Shown piece after piece: positions 6,583 to 15,718 of a stretch of DNA of 19,375 bases (position 1 is its first letter; each line of letters begins with the position of its first letter). Both the position numbers and the translations under genes were made by a program. The stretch comes from G963666945 sp963666945 (lineage in GTDB: Bacteria > Bacteroidota > Bacteroidia > Bacteroidales > Marinifilaceae). Location: the NCBI GenBank assembly GCA_963666945.2, contig CAXXRT010000013.1, forward strand, positions 1-19,375, written 5' to 3'. The notes below the pieces were generated by a model that was not told the DNA's origin, did no database searches, and saw only the letters and a program-made list of their open reading frames with translations.

Positions 6583-8589
6583 ATGGAATTTAAAATTATA
6601 TCTGACTTTAAACCAACTGGTGATCAACCCGAAGCCATTGAATCTCTTAGTAAAGAAATTATTGCAGGAACAGAACACCAGACACTATTGGGGGTCACAG
6701 GGTCAGGAAAAACCTTTACCATTGCCAATGTAATTGAAAAGGTACAAAAACCCACGCTTATACTAAGTCATAACAAGACTCTTGCTGCCCAGCTTTATGG
6801 TGAATTCAAGAAATTTTTTCCAAACAATGCGGTGGAATACTTTGTTTCATATTATGACTATTATCAACCCGAAGCTTATTTACCTTCAACAGATACATAC
6901 ATAGAAAAAGATCTTTCTATAAATGAAGAAATAGAAAAATTGAGACTTAGCACGACCTCCTCACTCCTTTCCGGAAGAAAGGATGTTATAGTCGTTTCGT
7001 CTGTTTCATGCATTTATGGAATTGGGAATCCTGAGGATTTCAATGCTAATGTAATAAGAATAGACAAGGGGCAGATAATAAGCAGAAATGTCCTGCTTCG
7101 TCAATTTGTTGACTCCCTTTACTCCAGAAATGAAGTTGAATTTAACAGGGGCAACTTCAGGGTTAGAGGCGAAAGTATAGATATATATCCTGCATATGCT
7201 GATATTGCCTATAAAATAATATTCTGGGACAATGAGATCGATTCTCTGGAATCTTTCGATCCTGTTTCGGGAAATACAATGGAAGAGTTCGATACCCTGA
7301 CAATATACCCTGCCAATATATTCATGACCGACAAATCAAGGATACAGACAGCAATCAGAAACATCCAGGATGACCTGGTCAGACAGATAGAATTCTTTAA
7401 ATCCATAGGCAAACACATTGAGGCAAAAAGACTGAACGAGAGAGTAAACTTTGATCTTGAGATGATCAGAGAACTAGGGCATTGCTCCGGAATAGAAAAT
7501 TATTCAAGATATTTTGACGGCAGAAAACCTGGCTCAAGACCCTTCTGTCTTATAGACTACTTCCCTGATGACTACCTGACAATAATAGATGAGAGTCATG
7601 TTACAATACCCCAGATTAGGGCCATGTTTGGAGGGGACCATTCCCGAAAACAGAATCTTGTTGAATACGGATTCAGGCTACCGGCCGCCATAGACAACCG
7701 CCCCCTTAAATTTGAAGAATTTGAGGAAATCACCTCCAAGGTCATATATGTTAGTGCTACCCCGGCAGATTATGAACTGGAAAAATGCCAGGGTATTGTT
7801 GTTGAACAAGTCATAAGACCAACCGGAATTCCTGATCCGGTTATTGACATACGACCTTCACAAAACCAAATAGACGATTTAATTAACGAGATTGAAAAAA
7901 GAGTTCAGATAAAGGAACGTATTCTTATTACTACACTGACAAAAAGAATGGCTGAAGAGCTTTCTCATTATTTCACCAGGCTAAATATCAGATGTGAATA
8001 CATTCATTCTGATGTTAATACACTTGACAGAGTAAAAATAATGGAAGATCTGAGAAATGGACTTTTCGATGTTCTTATTGGTGTTAATCTTCTAAGAGAA
8101 GGACTGGATCTCCCCGAAGTTTCATTAGTTGCAATACTGGATGCTGACAAAGAAGGATTCCTTAGATCAACAAGATCTCTTATACAAACAGCAGGAAGGG
8201 CAGCAAGAAATATTAACGGCAAAGTTATAATGTATGCCGACAAGATAACAAACTCCATTCAGGAAACCCTTGATGCCACAAATGCCAGAAGAATCAAACA
8301 GATAGCATATAATGAAAAACACAATATTATTCCGGCACAGATAGTCAAATCCAGAGAATCTATAATCAATTACGAGAAAAAGCATCATATATATATCGAA
8401 CCCGAAGAATTGGACATTGCCTCTGATCCTGTAGTGAAATACATGTCTGCTAATGCTCTTGAGAAAGCCATTGCAATGACTAAGAAGGCTATGCAGAAAG
8501 CAGCCAAAGAACTGGACTTTATGGAAGCAGCACGATTAAGGGATGAGATGTTTAAATTAGAAGAGTTATCAAAAGAAAGAAAAAAATAA
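6583..8589 (+). CDS. uvrB: excinuclease ABC subunit B (UvrB)
   Basis: UvrB is the DNA-damage verification helicase of nucleotide excision repair. UvrA loads it and it then recruits UvrC for incision. The 668-residue protein has all hallmarks: Walker A GVTGSGKT (37-44), the Tyr-rich beta-hairpin (YYDYYQPEAYLPSTDTYIEKD region, about residues 90-110), the DEAD-type box IDESHV, VSATPADYEL, and the helicase C-terminal motifs around GVNLLREGLDLPEVS and QTAGRAARN. It ends with the UvrC-binding UVR domain (AAKELDFMEAARLRDEM). Length and frame are normal. The start is fixed by MEFKIISDFKPTGDQPEAI, the usual N-terminus. It is convergent with rpoD, and its last Lys codons double as the U-tract of the rpoD terminator. 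Confidence 0.98.
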   Translation: MEFKIISDFKPTGDQPEAIESLSKEIIAGTEHQTLLGVTGSGKTFTIANVIEKVQKPTLILSHNKTLAAQLYGEFKKFFPNNAVEYFVSYYDYYQPEAYLPSTDTYIEKDLSINEEIEKLRLSTTSSLLSGRKDVIVVSSVSCIYGIGNPEDFNANVIRIDKGQIISRNVLLRQFVDSLYSRNEVEFNRGNFRVRGESIDIYPAYADIAYKIIFWDNEIDSLESFDPVSGNTMEEFDTLTIYPANIFMTDKSRIQTAIRNIQDDLVRQIEFFKSIGKHIEAKRLNERVNFDLEMIRELGHCSGIENYSRYFDGRKPGSRPFCLIDYFPDDYLTIIDESHVTIPQIRAMFGGDHSRKQNLVEYGFRLPAAIDNRPLKFEEFEEITSKVIYVSATPADYELEKCQGIVVEQVIRPTGIPDPVIDIRPSQNQIDDLINEIEKRVQIKERILITTLTKRMAEELSHYFTRLNIRCEYIHSDVNTLDRVKIMEDLRNGLFDVLIGVNLLREGLDLPEVSLVAILDADKEGFLRSTRSLIQTAGRAARNINGKVIMYADKITNSIQETLDATNARRIKQIAYNEKHNIIPAQIVKSRESIINYEKKHHIYIEPEELDIASDPVVKYMSANALEKAIAMTKKAMQKAAKELDFMEAARLRDEMFKLEELSKERKK

Positions 8590-8607
8590 GGCCCGGAGTT
8601 CCGGGCC
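8581..8607 (-). terminator. intrinsic terminator of rpoD
   Basis: GGCCCGG (8590-8596) and CCGGGCC (8601-8607) form a perfect 7-bp GC stem with a 4-base loop. On the minus strand it is followed by TTATTTTTT, supplied by the A-run in the last codons of uvrB. On the plus strand no T-run follows, so it is a proper terminator only for rpoD. Confidence 0.8.
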
Positions 8608-8616
8608 AACACTTAT

Positions 8617-9477
8617 CTATCCTAAATATGATTTCAACAATTTACTGCGCGAGGTGTGTCTTAACCTCCTAATTGCTTTTTCTTTAATCTGACGAACACG
8701 TTCACGTGTCAATCCAAATTTTTCACCAATTTCTTCCAGTGTCATATCCTGACAACCAATACCAAAGAAAAGACGAATAATATCTCTTTCTCTTTCTGTC
8801 AAGGTAGCCAAAGCTCTTTCAATCTCTGTTGCCAGCGATTCATTAATAAGAGACCTGTCAGCTATTGGAGAATCATCATTTACCAGTACATCAAGTAAAC
8901 TATTATCCTCTCCCTCAACAAAAGGTGCATCAACAGATATGTGACGTCCCGATACTCTAAGTGTATCCGCAACTTTGTCTGCAGGCAATTCTAGTGTGTC
9001 CGCTAACTCCTCTGGTGAAGGTTTCCTTTCATTTTCCTGTTCAAAACGTGAATAGGCTTTATTGATCTTGTTTAATGAACCCACCTGATTAAGCGGCAAT
9101 CGCACTATCCTGGACTGCTCTGCCAAAGCTTGAAGAATACTCTGACGTATCCACCATACAGCGTATGATATAAACTTAAAACCCCTTGTCTCGTCAAATT
9201 TCTCTGCAGCTTTTATCAATCCTAGGTTTCCTTCGTTAATAAGGTCTGGTAAACTCAACCCCTGGTTTTGATATTGCTTAGCCACAGATACAACGAAACG
9301 AAGATTGGCCCTGGTTAATTTCTCTAACGCCTTCTGATCTCCCTTTCTAATACGTTGTGCCAACTCTACTTCTTCCTCTACCGTAATAAGCTCTTCTTTT
9401 CCTATCTCCTGAAGATACTTGTCCAAAGAGGCACTCTCCCTGTTAGTAATTGATTTTGTTATCTTTAGCTGTCTCAT
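8617..9477 (-). CDS. rpoD: RNA polymerase primary sigma factor, short Bacteroidetes type
   Basis: The 286-residue protein is the size of the Bacteroidetes housekeeping sigma, which lacks the acidic region 1.1. Region 1.2 begins at SLDKYLQEIGKE. Region 2 contains RANLRFVVSVAKQYQNQG, the DLINEGNLGLIKA block and FISYAVWWIRQSI for -10 recognition and melting. Region 3 follows, and region 4.2 has the helix-turn-helix MTLEEIGEKFGLTRERVRQI. I chose MRQLKITKSI (ATG 9475-9477) as start. An upstream in-frame start at 9513 would add 12 residues that overlap the promoter spacer and are not typical. It is transcribed from its own promoter and terminated at the hairpin shared with the uvrB 3' end. Confidence 0.97.
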   Translation of the reverse strand: MRQLKITKSITNRESASLDKYLQEIGKEELITVEEEVELAQRIRKGDQKALEKLTRANLRFVVSVAKQYQNQGLSLPDLINEGNLGLIKAAEKFDETRGFKFISYAVWWIRQSILQALAEQSRIVRLPLNQVGSLNKINKAYSRFEQENERKPSPEELADTLELPADKVADTLRVSGRHISVDAPFVEGEDNSLLDVLVNDDSPIADRSLINESLATEIERALATLTERERDIIRLFFGIGCQDMTLEEIGEKFGLTRERVRQIKEKAIRRLRHTSRSKLLKSYLG

Positions 9478-9499
9478 ATCCTTTAAGCAAAATGTTCCG

Positions 9500-9530
9500 C
9501 AAAAGTACAACAATTTTTACGCATAACAAT
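9500..9530 (-). promoter_or_regulatory. promoter of rpoD
   Basis: On the minus strand TACTTTTG (9500-9507) matches TAnnTTTG, and ATTG (9527-9530) lies exactly 19 bases upstream, a 3 of 4 match to TTTG. The expected transcript start is within about 20 bases of the chosen ATG at 9477, so the leader is very short. Confidence 0.55.
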
Positions 9531-9588
9531 GGCTTTTATTTTATATTTATTTTAAATCCTGCACATTTAACATTTTTTACAACAAAGA

Positions 9589-11034
9589 CTAATCATACAT
9601 TGAAAAAGCATAGTATTTCAATCTTCCTTGGGGCGATATTCCTGTAATAAAAACACCTCCATCGCCTGATTGTCTTAAAGCCTTTTCAATATCGTCTTTA
9701 TCATAAATAATTACGTCATTGATCTTTAATATTATAAAACCTTTTTGTACTCCTGCTGATTTTAATTTCCCATTAATAATATCCACAATTTTTATGCCAC
9801 GATCAATTCTGTACTTATATCTGTCATTATCGTTCAGATTCTCGTATTTTGCACCAAGCAAACCGTAATCTTTAGTCTTTAAAATATTAGTGTTCCCATT
9901 TCTGTTTTGCAATTCAAGTACAAATACTTTCTCGCTGCCATCCCTGTCAACCTTAACCGATATTTTATCGCCGGGGTTATGACGACCAACCTGTTCCATT
10001 AATTCAGGTATTGAATTAATTTTAATCTTATCTATATCAACAATTATATCACCTGCTCTAATTCCAGAATTATCGGCAGCTCCATCTTCCTCTACTTCAG
10101 AAATCCAAACACCCCTAACCTTGTCTATATTCATTTCTTTGGCAAATTCTGAATCTATTTCCCTGATGGAGACCCCCATAAATGCCCTCTGTACCTCACC
10201 GTATTTTTTTAAATCCTCTACAACTTTTTTAACTATATTTGATGGAATAGCAAATGAATACCCCATATAGGAACCTGTCAAAGAGGAAATTGCTGTATTT
10301 ATACCAATAAGTTCTCCAACCGAATTGACCAAAGCCCCCCCGCTATTTCCGGGATTTACGGCGGCATCTGTCTGCAAGAAGGACTCTATACTCATTTTTG
10401 ATCTGTTCATACCCAAAGATCTTGCCTTAGCACTTATTATTCCTGCAGTGACGGTAGAATTCAGATTAAAGGGATTACCTACTGCCAATACCCACTCGCC
10501 AAGATTAACAGCATCCGAGTTACCATAATTTAAGGTCTTTAGTCCCTTCGCCTCAATTTTCAGCAATGCCAAATCTGTTGTTGGATCTGTTCCTATAAGT
10601 TTTGCCTTATAGGATCTCTTGTCATTAAGAATGACCTCTATCCTATCTGTTTTTTCAATCACATGATTATTGGTAACAATATAACCATCTTCAGAAATAA
10701 TTACTCCTGAACCAGAGCCCATAACAGAACGGGGCTCCATATTATACCCCTGTCCTTCGCCAAATATAAAGTCAAAAAGAGTTATACTTTGATTATTCCT
10801 ATCGTATTGAGTAGTTTTTACATGAACTACAGCCTGTACAGAATGCTTAGCGGCAGCTCTTAAATCAATTCTTTGCTGTGGCTCAGATACTACTTGCTCC
10901 AGTCTTTCTCCATGAACATTATTTACACCATCAACAATAACATTATTAGCTCCTCTAAAAGAAAAAAACGAAATTGCCAGAAATCCTCCTAAGAAACCCA
11001 GCATAACAGTAAGAATATATTTTCTCAGTTTCAT
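9589..11034 (-). CDS. htrA: HtrA/Deg-family periplasmic serine protease with two PDZ domains
   Basis: The 481-residue protein is a trypsin-like envelope quality-control protease and chaperone. An N-terminal segment (about residues 8-25) is a signal peptide or membrane anchor with no clear cleavage site. The catalytic triad is His124 (TNNHVI), Asp154 (PTTDLALL) and Ser231 (GNSGGAL). The spacings of 30 and 77 are close to those of E. coli DegP (30 and 75). PDZ1 spans about 265-365, starting near RAFMGVSIREI. A second, more divergent PDZ covers about 385-475. A GYNMEPRS linker region before the protease core may be the LA loop. It is transcribed divergently from dapF; the best promoter guess is TAATATTG (11079-11086, minus strand), one mismatch and no -33. 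rpoD follows downstream with its own promoter. Confidence 0.93.
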   Translation of the reverse strand: MKLRKYILTVMLGFLGGFLAISFFSFRGANNVIVDGVNNVHGERLEQVVSEPQQRIDLRAAAKHSVQAVVHVKTTQYDRNNQSITLFDFIFGEGQGYNMEPRSVMGSGSGVIISEDGYIVTNNHVIEKTDRIEVILNDKRSYKAKLIGTDPTTDLALLKIEAKGLKTLNYGNSDAVNLGEWVLAVGNPFNLNSTVTAGIISAKARSLGMNRSKMSIESFLQTDAAVNPGNSGGALVNSVGELIGINTAISSLTGSYMGYSFAIPSNIVKKVVEDLKKYGEVQRAFMGVSIREIDSEFAKEMNIDKVRGVWISEVEEDGAADNSGIRAGDIIVDIDKIKINSIPELMEQVGRHNPGDKISVKVDRDGSEKVFVLELQNRNGNTNILKTKDYGLLGAKYENLNDNDRYKYRIDRGIKIVDIINGKLKSAGVQKGFIILKINDVIIYDKDDIEKALRQSGDGGVFITGISPQGRLKYYAFSMYD

Positions 11035-11067
11035 AGTAATTATATTTTAAAATATTATTAAAATCTC

Positions 11068-11098
11068 TTTCCGTTATACAATATTAACGATATTTTTG
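11068..11098 (+). promoter_or_regulatory. candidate promoter of dapF
   Basis: TATTTTTG (11091-11098) matches TAnnTTTG, with TTTC (11068-11071) 19 bases upstream, a 3 of 4 match. The leader would be about 45 bases. A small palindrome, AATCAG-T-CTGATT (11115-11127), lies in that leader. Confidence 0.45.
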
Positions 11099-11149
11099 TA
11101 GCATAGTTATATAGAATCAGTCTGATTAACACAACTTAACTCAATATTA

Positions 11150-11926
11150 ATGCAAATTAACTTTACCAAATACCAGGGTGCAGGAAATGACTTCGTTTTA
11201 ATAGATAATAGACAAAAATCATTCCCTGTAGATTATAAATTAATAGAGCAAATATGCGACAGGAGATTTGGAATAGGGGCTGACGGATTAATGCTTTTGG
11301 AAAACCAAGAGAACTACGATTTCAAAATGAGGTATTTCAATTCAGACGGAAAGGAAGCCTCTATGTGCGGTAATGGCGGTCGTTGTATTGTAGCCTTTGC
11401 CAAACAGATAGGTCTTATAAAAGACTTCACTAAATTTATTGCTGTTGACGGAGAGCATATTGCAGAAATAAAGAAAGACAGTGTTAAGCTGAAAATGCAG
11501 GATGTTTCTGATATTGAAAAAGGGGAAAATTTCTTCTACATGAATACAGGATCTCCTCACTATGTGAAGTTTATAGATTCACATGAAAATTTTGATACAT
11601 ATAAAGAAGGTGTTTCAATAAGATACAGTGAAAGATTTAAAGAAGAAGGCACAAACGTGAACTTTGTTTCATACATTTCAGAAGGACTGATCAACGTAAG
11701 TACTTACGAAAGAGGTGTCGAAGACGAAACTTATGCCTGCGGCACTGGTTGCGTTGCCTCTGCTTTAAGCACTGCAATAAAAGACAAAAAAACCAAAGGC
11801 TTATACAATATAAAGACCAAGGGAGGAGACATCATCGTCTACTTCACAAAAGACCAGGACAGATTTAAAGAAATTTACCTTGAAGGACCGGCAAAAAAAG
11901 TCTTTGAAGGAAATATTGAGATATAA
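11150..11926 (+). CDS. dapF: diaminopimelate epimerase
   Basis: DapF converts LL- to meso-diaminopimelate, needed for lysine and for peptidoglycan cross-links, in the cytoplasm without a cofactor. The 258-residue protein has the two catalytic cysteines in their motifs: Cys73 in MCGNGGRC and Cys197 in ACGTGC. The N-terminal KYQGAGNDFVLID, the FGIGADG block, the GSPHYV segment and the GTNVNFV segment are also typical. The start fits the family. It is a single-gene unit: divergent from the Deg protease, with its own candidate promoter, and ending in a hairpin shared with gyrB. Confidence 0.97.
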   Translation: MQINFTKYQGAGNDFVLIDNRQKSFPVDYKLIEQICDRRFGIGADGLMLLENQENYDFKMRYFNSDGKEASMCGNGGRCIVAFAKQIGLIKDFTKFIAVDGEHIAEIKKDSVKLKMQDVSDIEKGENFFYMNTGSPHYVKFIDSHENFDTYKEGVSIRYSERFKEEGTNVNFVSYISEGLINVSTYERGVEDETYACGTGCVASALSTAIKDKKTKGLYNIKTKGGDIIVYFTKDQDRFKEIYLEGPAKKVFEGNIEI

Positions 11927-11955
11927 AAAAAGCTGCGGAAATCGCAGCTTTTTTT
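11925..11955. terminator. bidirectional intrinsic terminator between dapF and gyrB
   Basis: AGCTGCG (11931-11937) and CGCAGCT (11943-11949) form a perfect stem with a 5-base loop, flanked by an A-run on the left and a T-run on the right. It starts at the dapF stop and lies 19 bases from the gyrB stop, serving both convergent genes. Confidence 0.88.
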
Positions 11956-11973
11956 ATATATATCATATGGCTA

Positions 11974-13932
11974 CTATGCATCAATATTAGCATAGGTAGC
12001 ATTTTGCTCAATAAACTGACGTCTAGGAGGAACATCATCTCCCATCAACATAGAGAACAATCTATCTGTCTCAGCAGCATTCTCAATGGTTACCTGACGA
12101 AGAGTTCTGTATTCCGGAGACATTGTTGTTTCCCACAACTGCTCTGCATTCATCTCTCCAAGACCTTTATAACGCTGTATGTGAAGACTACTTTCTTTAC
12201 CACCAGCCCATTCCTGAATAAGATTTAATCTTTGCTCTTCACTCCAGCAATACCTGCTGTTTTTACCCTTCCTAACAAGATACAAAGGAGGTGTGGCAAT
12301 ATACAAATATCCATTTTCTATTACAGGCTTCATATACCTGAAGAAAAGAGTCATTATAAGAGTTGAAATATGACTACCATCAACATCGGCATCACACATG
12401 ATTACAATCTTGTGATAACGAAGTTTTTCCAAGTTCAAAGCTTTACTATCTTCTGCTGTACCATAAGTAACACCCAAAGCCTGAAAAATATTTTTAACCT
12501 CTTCACTTTCAAACACTCTGTGCTGCATAGCTTTCTCAACATTAAGAATCTTACCTCTAAGTGGTAAAATAGCCTGAAATTTACGGTCCCTACCCTGCTT
12601 AGCAGTTCCACCCGCTGAATCTCCCTCGACAAGGAAGACCTCACAATTTTCAGGATTTCTATCAGAACAGTCAGCAAGCTTACCAGGAAGGCCCGAACCT
12701 GTCAATACAGTTTTCCTTTGTACCAGCTCTCTCGCCTTTCTAGCAGCATGACGAGCCTGAGCAGCCAATATTACCTTATTTACAATTGCTTTTGCATCCT
12801 TAGGATTCTCTTCAAGGTAATTTGACAACATTGAACTCACAGCCTGATCAACAACAAGACTAATCTCAGAGTTACCCAATTTTGTTTTTGTCTGTCCCTC
12901 AAACTGAGGCTCTGCTACCTTCACAGAAACAACAGCGGTTAAACCCTCTCTAAAATCATCACCACTGATATCAAACTTAAGCTTAGAAAGCATACCTGAA
13001 GTTTCAGCATATCCCTTAAGGGTTCTTGTTAGCCCTCTTCTGAAACCAGTCAGGTGAGTACCTCCCTCAATTGTATTAATATTATTTACATATGAATGAA
13101 TATTCTCAGAGAATGAAGTATTATACTGAAGAGCTATCTCAACAGGAACATCATTTTTTTCAGTAGAAACATGAATAGTATGCTCTATAAGCTTTTCCCT
13201 TGTACCGTCAAGAAACTCAACAAACTCCTTGAGTCCTAATTCTGAGTAAAAGTTATTAGTCTTATATTCGTTTGTATCTTCATCAATAGTTCTCTTATCA
13301 GTAATGTTAAGATTAATACCTCTGTTCAAGAATGCCAATTCCCTCAATCTTGCTGCAAGAATATCGTAATTATATTCTGTTGTTAGAAATATTGAGTTAT
13401 CCGGTCTAAATGTAATATATGTACCGGTGATATCTGTATCACCAATAATCTGCACATCACCTAGTGGTGCACCTTTAGAATACTCCTGAACCCATATTTT
13501 ACCATCCCGGTGAATCTCAGCCCTTAAGTAAATTGATAATGCATTAACACAAGAGACACCCACTCCATGGAGGCCTCCTGAAACCTTATAACTATCCTTA
13601 TCAAACTTACCTCCTGCGTGCAATACGGTCATTACAACCTCCAGGGCCGATTTATTTTCTTTTGTATGTTTTGCAGTAGGAATTCCCCTACCATTATCCT
13701 TTACTGTAATTGAATTATCTTCGTTAATATAAACTTCTATATTATCACAATAACCTGCTAAAGCCTCATCAATAGAGTTATCTACAACCTCATAAACAAG
13801 ATGATGAAGTCCTTTCACATTAACGTCACCAATATACATTGATGGACGCTTTCTTACCGCTTCCAATCCCTCAAGGACCTGAATACTATCAGCAGAATAA
13901 TCATGATTCTGTTGTTTTACGTCTTCACTCAT
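11974..13932 (-). CDS. gyrB: DNA gyrase subunit B
   Basis: GyrB is the ATPase subunit of the type II topoisomerase that introduces negative supercoils. The 652-residue protein has the GHKL ATPase motifs EVVDNSIDEALAG, DNGRGIP and GGLHGVGVSCVNALS. The transducer domain follows. The TOPRIM domain holds FLVEGDSAGGTAKQGRDR and MCDADVDGSHI, and QRYKGLGEMNAEQLW lies near the C-terminus. Length matches Gram-positive and Bacteroidetes GyrB without the large insert of proteobacterial GyrB. The single GyrB-type TOPRIM signature and the presence of QRYKGLGEMN favour GyrB over ParE, though ParE in this phylum can be similar. A candidate promoter lies 60 bases upstream; the envelope operon ends 118 bases upstream on the same strand. 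Confidence 0.95.
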   Translation of the reverse strand: MSEDVKQQNHDYSADSIQVLEGLEAVRKRPSMYIGDVNVKGLHHLVYEVVDNSIDEALAGYCDNIEVYINEDNSITVKDNGRGIPTAKHTKENKSALEVVMTVLHAGGKFDKDSYKVSGGLHGVGVSCVNALSIYLRAEIHRDGKIWVQEYSKGAPLGDVQIIGDTDITGTYITFRPDNSIFLTTEYNYDILAARLRELAFLNRGINLNITDKRTIDEDTNEYKTNNFYSELGLKEFVEFLDGTREKLIEHTIHVSTEKNDVPVEIALQYNTSFSENIHSYVNNINTIEGGTHLTGFRRGLTRTLKGYAETSGMLSKLKFDISGDDFREGLTAVVSVKVAEPQFEGQTKTKLGNSEISLVVDQAVSSMLSNYLEENPKDAKAIVNKVILAAQARHAARKARELVQRKTVLTGSGLPGKLADCSDRNPENCEVFLVEGDSAGGTAKQGRDRKFQAILPLRGKILNVEKAMQHRVFESEEVKNIFQALGVTYGTAEDSKALNLEKLRYHKIVIMCDADVDGSHISTLIMTLFFRYMKPVIENGYLYIATPPLYLVRKGKNSRYCWSEEQRLNLIQEWAGGKESSLHIQRYKGLGEMNAEQLWETTMSPEYRTLRQVTIENAAETDRLFSMLMGDDVPPRRQFIEQNATYANIDA

Positions 13933-13991
13933 TATATTATAATTTTGAATTTTCTTTTGATATAAGATATAGAAAGCATTTTTGCTTCATG

Positions 13992-13999
13992 CAAATATA
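13992..13999 (-). promoter_or_regulatory. candidate -7 element of gyrB
   Basis: TATATTTG on the minus strand matches TAnnTTTG and lies 60 bases before the gyrB ATG. The -33 region lacks a clear TTTG at the correct distance. No terminator is visible between the upstream outer-membrane protein gene and this site, so read-through from the operon is also possible. Confidence 0.4.
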
Positions 14000-14050
14000 A
14001 TCAATATCATTCAATTATACAGCTTTTCTATCAACAAAATATCAATTAAA

Positions 14051-15691
14051 TCAGAAGCAAAAACTCACACCGGCCATAAGATTAATTCCATAAATGGGAT
14101 ATCCTTGCCATTTCTCGTATTTAGTATCAAACAGATTATTGATTGTCATAAAGGAATAAACATAATCACTGAATTTATATTCCGCATTAAGACAGACATC
14201 TATATTCGAATTCAGTTTCTCATTATCACTACCGAATCTCTCGCCTATGTAAAATAAATCAGCTCCAAAATTCAACTTAGAAGTATACTTATAATCAATA
14301 TTAAACCTCAGTTCTCCCTCTGGTTTATGTATGGCATATCTAAGATCACCCATTGAATATTTATAATAGTTAAATGCTGAAGATACTGTTATCTTCTCAT
14401 CAATATCAGCACTTAACTCAGCAAAAACATTAAAAAGCTTCACATCGTCATATAAAGGGCTAAAATACTTTTCTGGAACAAAAGCTCCTTGATTTCTATA
14501 ATTTGAATAAAAGATTTCATCCTCAATAATTTTGTATGAAGCCCCTGTATTGAAAGAAACGAATCTTGCAAATTGCCCTTTTACTCCTCCTCCAATATCA
14601 TACTTACAAAAAGTAGTTTTATTACTCTCAGATATTACATTTATATCTTTTTTTGAAAGTAAGGCAAAAGGATTTTCCTTTGATACGGCAAGAAATGTAT
14701 TATTCTTCACTCCACCATCGGCATATGCATATACAGACATAATATCCTTAACCATAGCGTACTTAATTCTGGTTTTAGGATAAAAATAAAAGTCTTTATC
14801 GCCACCTGTTTTTAAAGACATACCTACACCTAGACTAAAAATAAATCTACCTGTTTCAATTTTATAATTAGGAGTTAGGCTAAACACTGAAAAATCAGTC
14901 CATTTATTCTGACCTACATGCTCAATTCTCAAATCGCCACTCAAGATATTATTAAACAACTCCCCTTTTACAACAAGATCAGCCAAAAAAAGATTTTCTT
15001 CCCATTTAGAAAAATCGTCTTTAAAATTATTGTAGGAAACAATACCCATATAACTTATTTCACTGTCATACACAGAACTATAAGAAAGCTTTACACCAAA
15101 ATCACTAAATTTCTGAATGGCATTAAGCTGATCAGGAGATTCAGCATAACCATAATACCTTACCTTATCGAAGTTATAATTCAGTGAGATTGAAGCAACT
15201 GCGTTATCAAAAAACCTTTTCCCATAAATCAATGCATCTGTATTAGTATTGCCAGCGTTCTCTTTTCCTCTCCCATCTATCTTAATCTTACCATTAGAGG
15301 ATTTATTATGAAGATACATACCCCAATCATACTTCTTAGAACGCTTATTATTAAAGGCAAGCTCTCCCTTCCAAGTTGCATAATTTCCTGCCCCCAGCTT
15401 AAAATATCCACCATCAATATCCTGTAAAGGCTCTCCCTGTATTTCAGGTGCATTATCGCTAAATAAATCAATAACGGTTAAATCCGGATGAGGATTTAAA
15501 AAATATGAAAATTTTACATCTGATTTAATAGTATCCACCAAAACGGGAACCTTATCTATTTTATCAGCATCTGGAAGAAAAGATTTGTATTTACTAATAA
15601 CCTTAACCTCTTTATCCGTTGTATTACTCTGTGCAAATACAGAAAATGCAGTAATTAGAGTAAAAGATAATAATGAAATATATTTAATCAT
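14051..15691 (-). CDS. outer-membrane beta-barrel protein resembling a plug-less TonB-dependent receptor
   Basis: The 546-residue protein starts with a clear Sec signal peptide (cleavage likely after SVFA, about residue 20). A linker of about 50-60 residues without a recognisable TonB box follows, and then long alternating, aromatic-rich strands to the C-terminus. The end is characteristic: NNLFDTKYEKWQGYPIYG, then a final strand ending in Phe, as in the barrels of TonB-dependent receptors and as expected for BAM recognition. A normal receptor is longer and has a plug domain of about 130 residues; none is seen here. It is the last gene of a three-gene minus-strand operon, 27 bases after the TPR gene, so it probably forms a complex or pathway with that protein. 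The transported or assembled substrate is unknown. Confidence 0.75.
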   Translation of the reverse strand: MIKYISLLSFTLITAFSVFAQSNTTDKEVKVISKYKSFLPDADKIDKVPVLVDTIKSDVKFSYFLNPHPDLTVIDLFSDNAPEIQGEPLQDIDGGYFKLGAGNYATWKGELAFNNKRSKKYDWGMYLHNKSSNGKIKIDGRGKENAGNTNTDALIYGKRFFDNAVASISLNYNFDKVRYYGYAESPDQLNAIQKFSDFGVKLSYSSVYDSEISYMGIVSYNNFKDDFSKWEENLFLADLVVKGELFNNILSGDLRIEHVGQNKWTDFSVFSLTPNYKIETGRFIFSLGVGMSLKTGGDKDFYFYPKTRIKYAMVKDIMSVYAYADGGVKNNTFLAVSKENPFALLSKKDINVISESNKTTFCKYDIGGGVKGQFARFVSFNTGASYKIIEDEIFYSNYRNQGAFVPEKYFSPLYDDVKLFNVFAELSADIDEKITVSSAFNYYKYSMGDLRYAIHKPEGELRFNIDYKYTSKLNFGADLFYIGERFGSDNEKLNSNIDVCLNAEYKFSDYVYSFMTINNLFDTKYEKWQGYPIYGINLMAGVSFCF

Positions 15692-15718
15692 TTGTAGTAA
15701 AATTTTTAATTAGCAATT

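Noticed and set aside
9478..9513. Longer rpoD start at 9513
   Set aside because: It would add 12 atypical residues and overlap the well-formed TACTTTTG promoter element; MRQLKITKSI at 9477 matches the usual start and length.
14051..15691. PorP/SprF-type barrel of the type IX secretion system
   Set aside because: The C-terminal strands resemble TonB-dependent receptors, the length is greater than PorP/SprF, and no other type IX genes are nearby.
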